From positions 2,679,358 through 2,743,357 of the forward strand of contig NZ_CP015622.1 of the NCBI RefSeq assembly GCF_001643015.1: a DNA stretch of 64,000 nucleotides, read 5' to 3'. A model generated the notes under the pieces. That model was not told the DNA's origin, did no database searches, and saw only the letters and a list, made by a program, of their open reading frames with translations. Both the position numbers and the translations under genes were made by a program. Shown piece after piece: positions 1 through 8,215 of this stretch. The first letter of the stretch is position 1, and every line of letters begins with the position of its first letter. Origin of the DNA: Corynebacterium crudilactis (GTDB lineage: Bacteria > Actinomycetota > Actinomycetes > Mycobacteriales > Mycobacteriaceae).

Positions 1-1001
1 ACGCCCACTCCCAGTGCCGTTGCATTCGCCATGATCATCGGGATATGCGAAACAATAAGAAATAGCAGCGCCAAAAACAGTGGAGACCACTGGATAAATA
101 GCACTTCCACCAGCAAAATCACGCAAAGCACAGTGAAACTGATCAGCACTGTTTGCATAATGCGGTGCGGATGTAACCTCAGCAATAAGCGACGGTTAAT
201 CATGCCACCAATAATGAGACCGCACGCGTTGACGCCAAAAATCACGGAGTATGCCAGCACGGAAATCCCCATTTGATTCTGAAGTACAAACGGCGAGGCG
301 GAAATATAGGAAAACATAGCGCCAAATGCCAAACTTAGCGTGAAAACATACGCCAAGAACTGTGGATTGCTCAGCACAAAGCGATAGTTAGAAAGCATCC
401 CTTTCAGTCCAGCTACTGTCCGCTCTTCAACTGGCTTTGATTCCTTAACCAGAAGGAGAGCAACCAACAGCTGTGCGAGATTTACCAAGGCTAGGGCCCA
501 AAAGATCCCCCGCCACCCAAATGGACCAACCAGCACCCCGCCGATTAGTGGAGCCACCACGGGAGCTACGCCCTGAATAATCATCAATAATGCGAATGCT
601 TGCGCAGCAACTTGCCCACGGGCAAGATCAGGCACAATGGCTCGCGCGATCACCACACATGCGCCACCGCCCAAACCTTGCACCAAGCGCGCCAACACTA
701 AAATGCTTATCGACGGCGCCATCGCACACACCACGCTAGCTAGGAGCGCGGCCACTGCACCGGCCACCAAAAAACCTTTACGCCCCAGTTGATCTGACAG
801 TGGCCCAATGATGAGTTGTCCCACGGCCATGCCCGCCATAAATGAGGAGAGGGTCAACTGCACGGATGCAGCTGTGGTGCCTAAATCTTGGGAAATTCCG
901 GGCAGTGCCGGTAAATACATATCCGTTGCCAGTGCAGAGCTTGCAGATAACAGCGCCAAGCCCATGATTAGGGTAGTGCTCAACTGTTGGTTTTTCTGCA
1001 T
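1..1001 (-). CDS. Bcr/CflA-type MFS drug efflux transporter, C-terminus cut by window edge
   Basis: Proton-driven multidrug exporter of the inner membrane (DHA1, Bcr/CflA group). I translated it from the reverse strand. It begins MQKNQQLSTT and shows a first membrane segment followed by ATDMYLPALP, the conserved start of this group, then GPLSDQLGRKG, which is MFS motif A between segments 2 and 3. At least eight hydrophobic segments follow before the window ends. The ATG at 999-1001 has GAGG about six bases upstream. About 333 residues are present of a usual 390-410, so the C-terminus lies outside the window. The substrate cannot be told from sequence. The gene is divergent from the symporter at 1248. 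Confidence 0.85.
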   Translation of the reverse strand, partial: MQKNQQLSTTLIMGLALLSASSALATDMYLPALPGISQDLGTTAASVQLTLSSFMAGMAVGQLIIGPLSDQLGRKGFLVAGAVAALLASVVCAMAPSISILVLARLVQGLGGGACVVIARAIVPDLARGQVAAQAFALLMIIQGVAPVVAPLIGGVLVGPFGWRGIFWALALVNLAQLLVALLLVKESKPVEERTVAGLKGMLSNYRFVLSNPQFLAYVFTLSLAFGAMFSYISASPFVLQNQMGISVLAYSVIFGVNACGLIIGGMINRRLLLRLHPHRIMQTVLISFTVLCVILLVEVLFIQWSPLFLALLFLIVSHIPMIMANATALGVG

Positions 1002-1135
1002 CGATGCCTCACGTACTTATTTCAGAGATTTGGGGGTGGTTTTCCACAGGCAATTTTGTAACTAGCACCATTTAACGAAGAAGATAGCACCAATACCTAA
1101 AAGGATTAACTCTATCGGATTCAAACCAAACATAT

Positions 1136-1168
1136 GAACAAAACAATGAATTTGTTATTGGTTTGTTC
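1136..1168. promoter_or_regulatory. Inverted repeat in divergent promoter region, possible operator
   Basis: Arms GAACAAAACAAT (1136-1147) and ATTGGTTTGTTC (1157-1168) pair at 11 of 12 positions around a 9-base spacer. They lie between the divergent drug exporter and the phosphate symporter. The symmetry and location suggest a repressor or activator site, but I do not recognise the regulator. A second site with a similar half (TTGTTGAACAAAA) lies upstream of the GltS-like gene at 36996-37010. Confidence 0.35.
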
Positions 1169-1247
1169 ACTCCGATTCAATGTACGATCGAATCGAAGTG
1201 CTTAAGGCAAGAGTGTGCGTTTTAATTCAAGAAAGGGTGGGTAAATC

Positions 1248-2558
1248 ATGTCAAGCGGATTTGAGTATGTTCAACATTCCAAGCGTGAGCTTCCACCCCC
1301 CGTTCCTACGCACAAGGGGCCAACTGCAGCTTTTTTGCCAGGTACTTTTCACCCCATCAATCCTAAAAATATTACAGCCGGACATGATCAAGTTCTGTTG
1401 TCCGGTTGGGGAAAGTTCGTACGCCTCTTGCTAGTGGCGGGGTCTGTGGTGTCCATCATCATCGGCATTAACCTTGTTCTAGATGGTGTCTACGAGGTTG
1501 GCACTTTCAGCACTACGCAGATGTACCAAACTGCTAAAAATCCGCTCATCGGCATGCTCATCGGCATCCTGGCCACCGCGTTGGTTCAGTCCTCCACCAC
1601 CACCACCACTTTGACAGTGACCGCTGTTGGTACTGGCCTTGTCTCCGTTCAGGTAGCGATTCCTATCATTCTCGGCGCCAATATCGGAACCACCATCACG
1701 GCTATGCTCGTGGCTTTTTCCTATATGAGCGAGCGGCGAGAGTTTAAAAAAGCTTTCAGTATCGCTGCGATGCACCTATGGTTCAACACATTAGTGATCA
1801 TTTTTCTCTTCACTTTGGAGCAGCTCTTCCACCCGCTTCAATTTTTGAGCGGTTTAATTGCAGAGGAAATAACGGACCACTCTAATGGCGCTCTGCCCAC
1901 CAGCAATTTCATGACCATGCTGTTTGATCCACTGATTAACTTCATTGGAACAAATGGGCTCATTGGTTTAATTGATTATCGCAACGTTGCAGCAGTGATA
2001 TGCATTGCGGTGGGTATCGCTCTTATTTTGTGTGCGGTCCGTGTCATGCGCACTCAGCTTCGCGTCATTGCAGCAGCGACTGTCACCTCCATTATGGATA
2101 AGGTGGTCAACCCTGAAAACAGCCCGCAGGCTACTGCACTTTCTAATTTGTGGAGTTTCTTCCTAGGCTTTGTTTTCACGTTGTTGGTCACTGCATCTTC
2201 AGTGACTATAGCTTCTATGCAGCCTGTTTCTGTCGCAGGTTCGGTGAAACAAAAACCTTTGCTGGGTGTCATTTTGGGCGCTAATGTGGGTACTACTGTG
2301 ACCGCGATGTTCGCGACGTTTGCGGTTGTAGGTGCCCATGGAGCTTTTGCTATTCAGGCAGCGCTTGTCCACGTGATCGTGAATCTCACCGGCGCAATCC
2401 TCGTGCTATGCATTCCGCAGCTGGCTAATCTAATTATTAGACTCTCCCAGAAAACTGCGAACCTCACAGCACGAAGCTATTCTGCAACATTGGTGGTCAT
2501 CGGCGCTGCTTATATCCTGGTTCCTTCTTTGTTGCTGTTGCTTTACGCACTGCTTTAA
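1248..2558 (+). CDS. Na+/phosphate symporter (PF02690 family)
   Basis: Sodium-coupled phosphate uptake across the cytoplasmic membrane, type II Na/Pi cotransporter family. The 436 residues contain the family's internal duplication. The first half has LVQSSTTTTTLTVTAVGTG followed by ILGANIGTTITAM. The second half has TASSVTIAS followed by ILGANVGTTVTAM. The repeated GAN(I/V)GTT and QSS-type elements are the family's transport-core signature. About nine hydrophobic segments are visible, after a soluble N-terminus of roughly 55 residues. The ATG at 1248 follows an AAAGGGTGGG ribosome-binding stretch. The stop overlaps the stop of the convergent PhzF-like gene by four bases, with no terminator between them. 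Confidence 0.88.
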   Translation: MSSGFEYVQHSKRELPPPVPTHKGPTAAFLPGTFHPINPKNITAGHDQVLLSGWGKFVRLLLVAGSVVSIIIGINLVLDGVYEVGTFSTTQMYQTAKNPLIGMLIGILATALVQSSTTTTTLTVTAVGTGLVSVQVAIPIILGANIGTTITAMLVAFSYMSERREFKKAFSIAAMHLWFNTLVIIFLFTLEQLFHPLQFLSGLIAEEITDHSNGALPTSNFMTMLFDPLINFIGTNGLIGLIDYRNVAAVICIAVGIALILCAVRVMRTQLRVIAAATVTSIMDKVVNPENSPQATALSNLWSFFLGFVFTLLVTASSVTIASMQPVSVAGSVKQKPLLGVILGANVGTTVTAMFATFAVVGAHGAFAIQAALVHVIVNLTGAILVLCIPQLANLIIRLSQKTANLTARSYSATLVVIGAAYILVPSLLLLLYALL

Positions 2559-3373
2559 AACATCGCTTCACCGTAGAAAATAGTGGTAACAGAACCACCC
2601 ACCCATACAGTGTTTTCTTCAATGCTGATGTGAACTTCCCCGGCGCGCCCCAATTGGGCACCCTGGGATGCGATATATCCTTCCCCTGCACGATCGGTGC
2701 GGTGTAGCCACTGGGCGATAGAAGCGTTCAGACTTCCGGTGACTGGGTCTTCACCGATTCCTGCAATAAATGCACGAACTTCGAATGCGTGTGGAGCTCC
2801 TTCTGGATAGGCGCCCATCACTCCGATTTTTAGGGTGGGGTGTGCGCTGAAATCTGGTTTAAGGTCCAGCACATGTTGTGCGCTTGGTAGTTCTACGACT
2901 GCCCAGCCGGGACCATTATCTACCCATTGGTGCGCACAAATCAGCTCGCGGTTGATGTTGAGGGCAGCGCTCACAGATTCTAGATATGCATCATCTAAAG
3001 ATCCGTCTTTGATGGTTTGGGGTGCTTGAAATGCGAGACCATCAACAGTTCGCACGGGAACAAGGCCGGCAGCGCATTCTTGGATAATCTGCGGGGAATC
3101 ATTCCCGGTGAGTGCGCGGAAAACATGGGCGGTGCCAAGGGTGGGGTGTCCGGCAAAGGGCAGTTCAGATGTCGGGGTAAAAATGCGCACGCGGTAGTCT
3201 GCGTCCGGATGGGTTGGAGCCATGAGAAATGTCGTTTCGGAGAGGTTGGTCCACCGTGCGATACGAGCCATCTCCTGCTCTGTTAGAGCATCTGCATCTG
3301 CAATGACAGCTAAAGGATTGCCTAAAAATGGCTCAGCGCTAAAAACATCTACTTGGTAAAAGGGCTTCGACAT
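2555..3373 (-). CDS. PhzF-family isomerase-like protein
   Basis: Member of the PhzF/YddE family, diaminopimelate epimerase fold. The 272 residues match the usual length. The N-terminal half has FSAEPFLGNPLAV and NLSETTFL, where Glu46 matches the family's catalytic acid. FAGHPTLGTAH follows, and the second half has EDPVTGSLNASIAQWL. The reaction and substrate are unknown for most members. It abuts the upstream ABC permease gene exactly (permease stop at 3374), so it is probably the last gene of that transcript. It converges on the phosphate symporter. Family assignment is firm; any role in phenazine synthesis is not implied. Confidence 0.85.
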   Translation of the reverse strand: MSKPFYQVDVFSAEPFLGNPLAVIADADALTEQEMARIARWTNLSETTFLMAPTHPDADYRVRIFTPTSELPFAGHPTLGTAHVFRALTGNDSPQIIQECAAGLVPVRTVDGLAFQAPQTIKDGSLDDAYLESVSAALNINRELICAHQWVDNGPGWAVVELPSAQHVLDLKPDFSAHPTLKIGVMGAYPEGAPHAFEVRAFIAGIGEDPVTGSLNASIAQWLHRTDRAGEGYIASQGAQLGRAGEVHISIEENTVWVGGSVTTIFYGEAMF

Positions 3374-4132
3374 TTATGCATCTCGCTTTTCCAGGACGAT
3401 GATTCCAGCTGCAAAGAGCACGAGGGCCCATGCTCCGAAGTACACCGCTCCCATGGTGGCATCCCAACCTGGATCGATTGATTGGTAGTCGGTGATGAAA
3501 TTGTAGAGGTTAGTAAATGGGCCATATTTACCGATGTATTCGCCAATGCGTGGTAAGAAGGACAGTAGATTTTCCACTGCGAAATGCCACATCAATACTA
3601 GTGCTACTGCTCCAGCTGTTTGCCTCAGAAGCAATGCAATACCTGAGCAGAAAGTAACTAATAATCCTGCGGCCACTGGGTATTGCCACATGATGCGTCG
3701 TGCTTGTTCATCTTCCCAGACCACCAATGTGGAGCTTGCTGCATCCGAGGCCAGTGCTTTAGCTAGGTAGAAGCACAACAGCACGGTAATAAAGGTCATT
3801 ACCACAGCAAAGACTAAATAAAGCAGCCATTTAGCTACGGCAACTACCCATCGTTTGGGTGTGGCTAGGAAAGTTTGTGTTTGATATCCGAAGCGGAATT
3901 CCGTGGTAAATACCATGATTGTTTGAATCATGAGCACCACAAATCCCAAAAGATATAGCCCGGTGACTGTGTTTCCGGCAAAAAGCCAGAGTGAATAGAG
4001 GTTATCTCCGGTGGCAAGAACACCAGATAATGCTGCGTAGCCAAGACTTAGGACAAGGAACAGCGCGGTTGTCCACCAAAATGACTTAGTGGTTAAAAGC
4101 TTGGTCCATTCAGATCTGATGGTGTTGATCAT
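3374..4132 (-). CDS. ABC-2 type transporter permease
   Basis: Membrane subunit of an ABC exporter; it should pair with the ATPase at 4129-5055. The 252 residues start MINTIRSEWTKLLTTKSFWW, the typical cytoplasmic lead-in of ABC-2 permeases. About six hydrophobic segments follow, ending with FGAWALVLFAAGIIVLEKRDA. Its start codon overlaps the ATPase stop as ATGA at 4129-4132, so the two are translationally coupled. Substrate unknown; small ABC-2 pairs of this kind often export antibiotics or peptides, but nothing here decides that. Confidence 0.85.
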   Translation of the reverse strand: MINTIRSEWTKLLTTKSFWWTTALFLVLSLGYAALSGVLATGDNLYSLWLFAGNTVTGLYLLGFVVLMIQTIMVFTTEFRFGYQTQTFLATPKRWVVAVAKWLLYLVFAVVMTFITVLLCFYLAKALASDAASSTLVVWEDEQARRIMWQYPVAAGLLVTFCSGIALLLRQTAGAVALVLMWHFAVENLLSFLPRIGEYIGKYGPFTNLYNFITDYQSIDPGWDATMGAVYFGAWALVLFAAGIIVLEKRDA

Positions 4133-5055
4133 TTGGTAGCCCCTCCTGCTTGGTATTGGACTGCATCACCGGTGGTCTCTAGGAAGGCTTCTTCCAGGGA
4201 AGCTCTTGTTTCTGCGAGTTCCAACAATCCAATACCATGTTCAAATGCCAGGCGTCCGATGGTATCTGTGGTGGAGTTTTCCACCACGAACGTTGCTCTT
4301 CCCAATGCATCCGGAGCAGTTTTGAAGGCCACTCCAGAGGCTCGAAACACAGCGCTGAGCTTGTCCTGGGCAACGGCACGGACGACGACAGTTGAGCTGG
4401 AATGTGAACGGACAAATTCATGCATGGGCATATCTGCCACTAATCGGCCTCGACCAATCACGATCAAGTGTTCTGCTGTTTGCGCCATTTCTGAAAGCAG
4501 ATGGGAACTTACCAGTACAGTTCGGCCTTGTTTAGCTAGATTTTGCAGGAGGGTGCGGACCCAGTGGATGCCTTCTGGGTCGAGTCCGTTGACAGGTTCG
4601 TCCAGAATCAAGTACTCGGGATCACCTAGAAGTGCTGCTGCAAGTCCGAGACGTTGGCCCATGCCTAAGGAAAAGCCGCCGGTTTTCTTCGAAGCCACCT
4701 CAGTTAAACCGACAAGGTCTAGAACTTCATCTACTCGCTTGGTAGACAGCCCATTTGCTTGGGCAATCCACTTGAGATGGTGTGCTGCAGAGCGGTTGGG
4801 GTGCATGGCTTTTGCATCGAGCAGCGCACCAACTTTTGTGAGGGGATTTTTTAATGATCGATAGGGTTTCCCTTCGATCGTGGCATGTCCTGCAGATGGG
4901 GTATCTAAACCAAGGATAAGCCGCATGGTGGTGGATTTTCCAGCACCGTTGGGGCCCAGAAATCCAGTGACGATTCCGGGTTTTACCTCAAAGCTAAGAT
5001 CATCCACTGCACGGACTTGACCATATTGTTTGGTGAGTCCTTCGACGTTGATCAT
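4129..5055 (-). CDS. ABC transporter ATP-binding protein
   Basis: ATPase subunit powering the ABC-2 permease encoded just downstream. It has Walker A GPNGAGKST near residue 35, the signature stretch FSLGMGQRLGLA, Walker B YLILDEPVNGLDPEG and the switch histidine in VLVSSHLLSE. The C-terminal 90 residues after the nucleotide-binding domain are typical of the drug/peptide exporter class. I chose the ATG at 5053-5055 (MINVEGLTKQYG); an in-frame GTG two codons upstream at 5061 is possible. It is likely the first gene of a three-gene unit with the permease and the PhzF-like gene, possibly cotranscribed with the Nudix gene 16 to 22 bases upstream. Confidence 0.9.
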   Translation of the reverse strand: MINVEGLTKQYGQVRAVDDLSFEVKPGIVTGFLGPNGAGKSTTMRLILGLDTPSAGHATIEGKPYRSLKNPLTKVGALLDAKAMHPNRSAAHHLKWIAQANGLSTKRVDEVLDLVGLTEVASKKTGGFSLGMGQRLGLAAALLGDPEYLILDEPVNGLDPEGIHWVRTLLQNLAKQGRTVLVSSHLLSEMAQTAEHLIVIGRGRLVADMPMHEFVRSHSSSTVVVRAVAQDKLSAVFRASGVAFKTAPDALGRATFVVENSTTDTIGRLAFEHGIGLLELAETRASLEEAFLETTGDAVQYQAGGATK

Positions 5056-5076
5056 GTCCACCAGTGTGGCACAAAC

Positions 5077-5598
5077 TTAATGCGGAGCAGTGAGCTGCCC
5101 CAAGCGTTCTTTCAACTCTGGCCATACCTTGGCAAATGCTGGCATGAGTGGCAAATTTTCTACTTCGTTGATATTTACCCAGCGAAGTTCTAGGGATTCT
5201 TCATTAGCGGTGGTCTCTAGCGGATTTCCGCTTAAGGTTCGTGCGATGACAGTGGTGTAGGTCCAATCACCTGCGAGTTCAGGTCGCTCCGGATCTGCGG
5301 GAAAAGGTCCTGCTGTCACAATGGATTCTAATACTTCTACTTGTTCCGGTAGGATACCGGTTTCTTCAAAAGACTCTCGCAGTGCACTTTCTGCGATAGT
5401 TTCATGTGAATCTCGTGCACCGCCTGGAAGCGCCCAGGTATCGCCGTTGTTGGTCCAGGGGGCACGGTGCTGCATAAGCATTGTGCATGTGCTTTCACCT
5501 GCTACCAGCAACAAACCTGCTGCCCCATTTTTGCCCCATACAGCTCCACCGTTAGGTGCTGCTGCCCATCCGTCGCCGTCGCCTTTCATATCGTCCAC
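5077..5598 (-). CDS. Nudix hydrolase (MutT3-like)
   Basis: Hydrolase of nucleoside diphosphate derivatives. The Nudix box is complete: G-x5-E-x7-REx2EE-x-G is read as GARDSHETIAESALRESFEE followed by TGI, around residues 60-82. The 173 residues form one Nudix domain. The frame opens with GTG at 5598; an ATG three codons on (5589) is an equally good start and neither has a strong ribosome site. It is divergent from glnX, the same arrangement as mutT3 (Rv0413) beside Rv0412c in M. tuberculosis. That supports an orthologue of MutT3, but substrate specificity is inferred only. Confidence 0.85.
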   Translation of the reverse strand: MDDMKGDGDGWAAAPNGGAVWGKNGAAGLLLVAGESTCTMLMQHRAPWTNNGDTWALPGGARDSHETIAESALRESFEETGILPEQVEVLESIVTAGPFPADPERPELAGDWTYTTVIARTLSGNPLETTANEESLELRWVNINEVENLPLMPAFAKVWPELKERLGQLTAPH

Positions 5599-5676
5599 AT
5601 TAGGCTAAACACAGGGGGTATTCATCAAGGTAGCCCATACTTTCATCAAGTCCGTAGATCACGCTATCCTGAAACC

Positions 5677-7176
5677 ATGATCCGGGATGGAAATGGGGAG
5701 CACGCAGAGGTGCCTGACCCTCTGGATAGTGGTGCTGCGGTGCAAAAATCTAATGCCCCAGCTGGTTCTCAAACGCGGCTAGAATCTTTGGATCCGGAAG
5801 ATTCCCCTGATCATTGGCTTGATCCTTTAACGGAGAAAGATTCTTCGAGGCGCAGTCTGATCAACTCGATTGTTCAGGAAACGTTCGGGCAGCCAATTTT
5901 TGTGGCTCGCCGGATTTGGAATTTTGTTAATACCTCCCCTGGCCGTATAACACTGATGACGATCATTATTTCGATCGGTATTTTGGCTGCGGGTTATGCC
6001 ATGTCGTTGTCTTCAGATTCCAGACAGTCCAATTTGGATGAGTTGATCAACAATGCCGAACCGGTTTCTTATAATGCACATGTGCTCTATACCTCCTTGT
6101 CCGTGGCAGATACCACCGCTACCACGGGTTTTGTGCAGGCTGGCGTGGAGGGCCCGGTCAACCGCGTGAAGTATCACACGGCGATCGATCGAGCGGCCGT
6201 TGCTGCCACGCATACGGCTGCCTCAGCGGATACAAACAATGAGCAATTAATGGATTTGGTGCTGGAAATTCAGCGCCAACTGCCGGTGTATACCGGGTTG
6301 GTGGAAACTGCGCGCACCAATAACCGTGCGGGCAATCCAGTGAGTGTGGCTTATATGGCAGAGGCTAGTGCCATGATGCGCAATGAGATCTTGCCGATGG
6401 CATCTGAGTTGTACAACCTCACGAGCCGGACGGTGTCTGATCAACAGCGCATGGTCACGGGTCCGCAGTGGATTCCGCTATCCGGCCTGCTGGCTGCTCT
6501 AGTCATGTTGATTGTCGCTCAGTGGTGGCTTATGCGTGTAACGCGCAGACGGATCAACAAAGGGTTTGCGCTGGCCACGATACTTATGCTGACTGCAACT
6601 CTGTGGGTTTCTGCTGCTAACTGGGCAACGTGGCAGGCTGGTACAAAAGGGTTTGAGGAGGCTTCTGGCCCGCTTAATTCTATGACTGCAGCCCGCATTT
6701 ATGCGCAGCAGACTCGTACGACGGAGACATTGTCTTTGGTGCGCAGGCAATCGATCCAAGGCAGTGGCACTGGTTATACCGCAACGATCAACCAGATTAA
6801 GCGTGCTTTGCAGGAGTATGAAACCACCGCGCAATCGGGCACTCCTGAGCACCAAGAATTGATTACAACGATTCGTAATTCTATCGTGTCTTGGACTGCA
6901 GATCATGATGAGTTCCGAGTTTTGCTTGCCAGTGGTGATTACAACGGCGCTGTTGATGCGGTGCTCAATAGTGATGACATGGGCCAAACCAGCTTCGATG
7001 CCCTCGATACTGCCTTGGCTGAGCTGATCGCGGATTCCCGCAGCTCGATGCGCGCCTATATTCAATCCGGTTTGCAGGCCACCGCACTGGTGTCAGTCAT
7101 CGTATTGCTCATGTCTTTTGCCTCGGTCTTGGCATTGTGGATTGGCATCAGGCCACGCTTGCAGGAGTACCTATAA
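5677..7176 (+). CDS. glnX: GlnX, membrane partner of the GlnH-PknG signalling pathway
   Basis: Integral membrane protein that relays extracellular amino-acid status from the lipoprotein GlnH to the cytoplasmic kinase PknG, by analogy with the characterised actinobacterial system. The 499 residues have an acidic cytoplasmic N-terminus. About four membrane segments lie near residues 91-110, 265-287, 297-317 and 460-482, with extracytoplasmic helical regions after the first and third. The ATG at 5677 was chosen because the open frame upstream encodes Cys-rich low-quality sequence overlapping the divergent Nudix gene. glnH follows one base after the stop. The order glnX-glnH-pknG with a divergent mutT3-like gene matches M. 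tuberculosis Rv0413-Rv0410c. Confidence 0.88.
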   Translation: MIRDGNGEHAEVPDPLDSGAAVQKSNAPAGSQTRLESLDPEDSPDHWLDPLTEKDSSRRSLINSIVQETFGQPIFVARRIWNFVNTSPGRITLMTIIISIGILAAGYAMSLSSDSRQSNLDELINNAEPVSYNAHVLYTSLSVADTTATTGFVQAGVEGPVNRVKYHTAIDRAAVAATHTAASADTNNEQLMDLVLEIQRQLPVYTGLVETARTNNRAGNPVSVAYMAEASAMMRNEILPMASELYNLTSRTVSDQQRMVTGPQWIPLSGLLAALVMLIVAQWWLMRVTRRRINKGFALATILMLTATLWVSAANWATWQAGTKGFEEASGPLNSMTAARIYAQQTRTTETLSLVRRQSIQGSGTGYTATINQIKRALQEYETTAQSGTPEHQELITTIRNSIVSWTADHDEFRVLLASGDYNGAVDAVLNSDDMGQTSFDALDTALAELIADSRSSMRAYIQSGLQATALVSVIVLLMSFASVLALWIGIRPRLQEYL

Positions 7177-7177
7177 C

Positions 7178-8215
7178 ATGAACGCTTTTCGACGCCCCCT
7201 TCCACGCAGCACCGCCCTGGGTGCTGCATTGCTGGCCGCAACGCTGCTGGTTTCTTGCACTCCCCCACCAGTGGAGCCTGCCGAACCACTCACAGCGCTA
7301 GACCCCAACGCAGGTCCTCCTTTGCCACCTGATTCTGATGTGGAAGCTCCAGGAGAAAAAGAAGCGATCGTGGAATCGGCTGAGCAATGGCCTGGATCTT
7401 TGCGCCCAGATGATTTGACTCCGGAGGAACGTATACCGGAGATCATCAATCGTGGTCGCATCATCGTCGGTGTGGATCAATCCCAAAACTTGCTCAGCTT
7501 CCGCGATCCCGTCACTGGAGAACTGCGTGGCTTTGAAATTGAACTCGCAAAAGAAATCTCTCGAGATATTTTTGGCGATCCCAACAAGGTAGATTTCCGC
7601 TTTGTGGGTTCTGCGGATCGCTTGCGCTCCCTTGATCAAGGAGACGTTGATATTGTGATTCGCTCCGTGGCAATTACTGATCCCCGCGCCAAATTAGTGG
7701 AGTTTTCCACGCCTTATTTGCGCACTCAAACTCGCATGCTCACCATGGAATCCTCCGGTATTAAATCAATTGCAGATCTCCCCGGCCACACCATTTGTGT
7801 CACCGAAGGGTCTACATCTTTGCAACGCGCACGCTCAATTGCGCCTGGGGCATCTCTGCTGAAAACCCGAAACTGGTCGGATTGCCTCATGGCTCTACAA
7901 CAGCACCAAGCGCAGGTCATCTTGAGCGATGATGTCATTCTTTCCGGTATCGCAGCCCAAGATCCCTATACCAAAATTCTCGATATCTCCTTAGATTCCC
8001 AGTCTTATGGTGTCGCAGCTGCCCCCACAAAATCAGGAACTGATTCTTCAGGATTGATCCGTCAGGTCAACTCCACCATTGAAAGAATCCGCACAGACCG
8101 CACGTGGTGGACCATGTTTAATGATTGGTTCGGACCCTATCTGTGGTCCTACGGTCCGCCACCACTGCAATACATTCCAGAGGAAGAAGGTGTCGAAGAC
8201 AATGACGAACGATAA
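7178..8215 (+). CDS. glnH: GlnH, periplasmic amino-acid-binding lipoprotein
   Basis: Solute-binding protein (SBP family 3) that senses aspartate/glutamate outside the membrane and acts with GlnX upstream of PknG. The 345 residues begin with an Arg-rich N-region, a hydrophobic core and a lipobox LLVSC with Cys27 as the lipidated residue. A Pro/Glu-rich linker follows, then the binding domain from about residue 95 (RGRIIVGVDQSQNLLSF, GFEIELAKEIS, DIVIRSVAITDPRA). The start at 7178 sits one base after the glnX stop. The last 14 bases overlap pknG, indicating a tightly coupled operon. The absence of ABC permease genes nearby fits a sensing rather than a transport role. Confidence 0.92.
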   Translation: MNAFRRPLPRSTALGAALLAATLLVSCTPPPVEPAEPLTALDPNAGPPLPPDSDVEAPGEKEAIVESAEQWPGSLRPDDLTPEERIPEIINRGRIIVGVDQSQNLLSFRDPVTGELRGFEIELAKEISRDIFGDPNKVDFRFVGSADRLRSLDQGDVDIVIRSVAITDPRAKLVEFSTPYLRTQTRMLTMESSGIKSIADLPGHTICVTEGSTSLQRARSIAPGASLLKTRNWSDCLMALQQHQAQVILSDDVILSGIAAQDPYTKILDISLDSQSYGVAAAPTKSGTDSSGLIRQVNSTIERIRTDRTWWTMFNDWFGPYLWSYGPPPLQYIPEEEGVEDNDER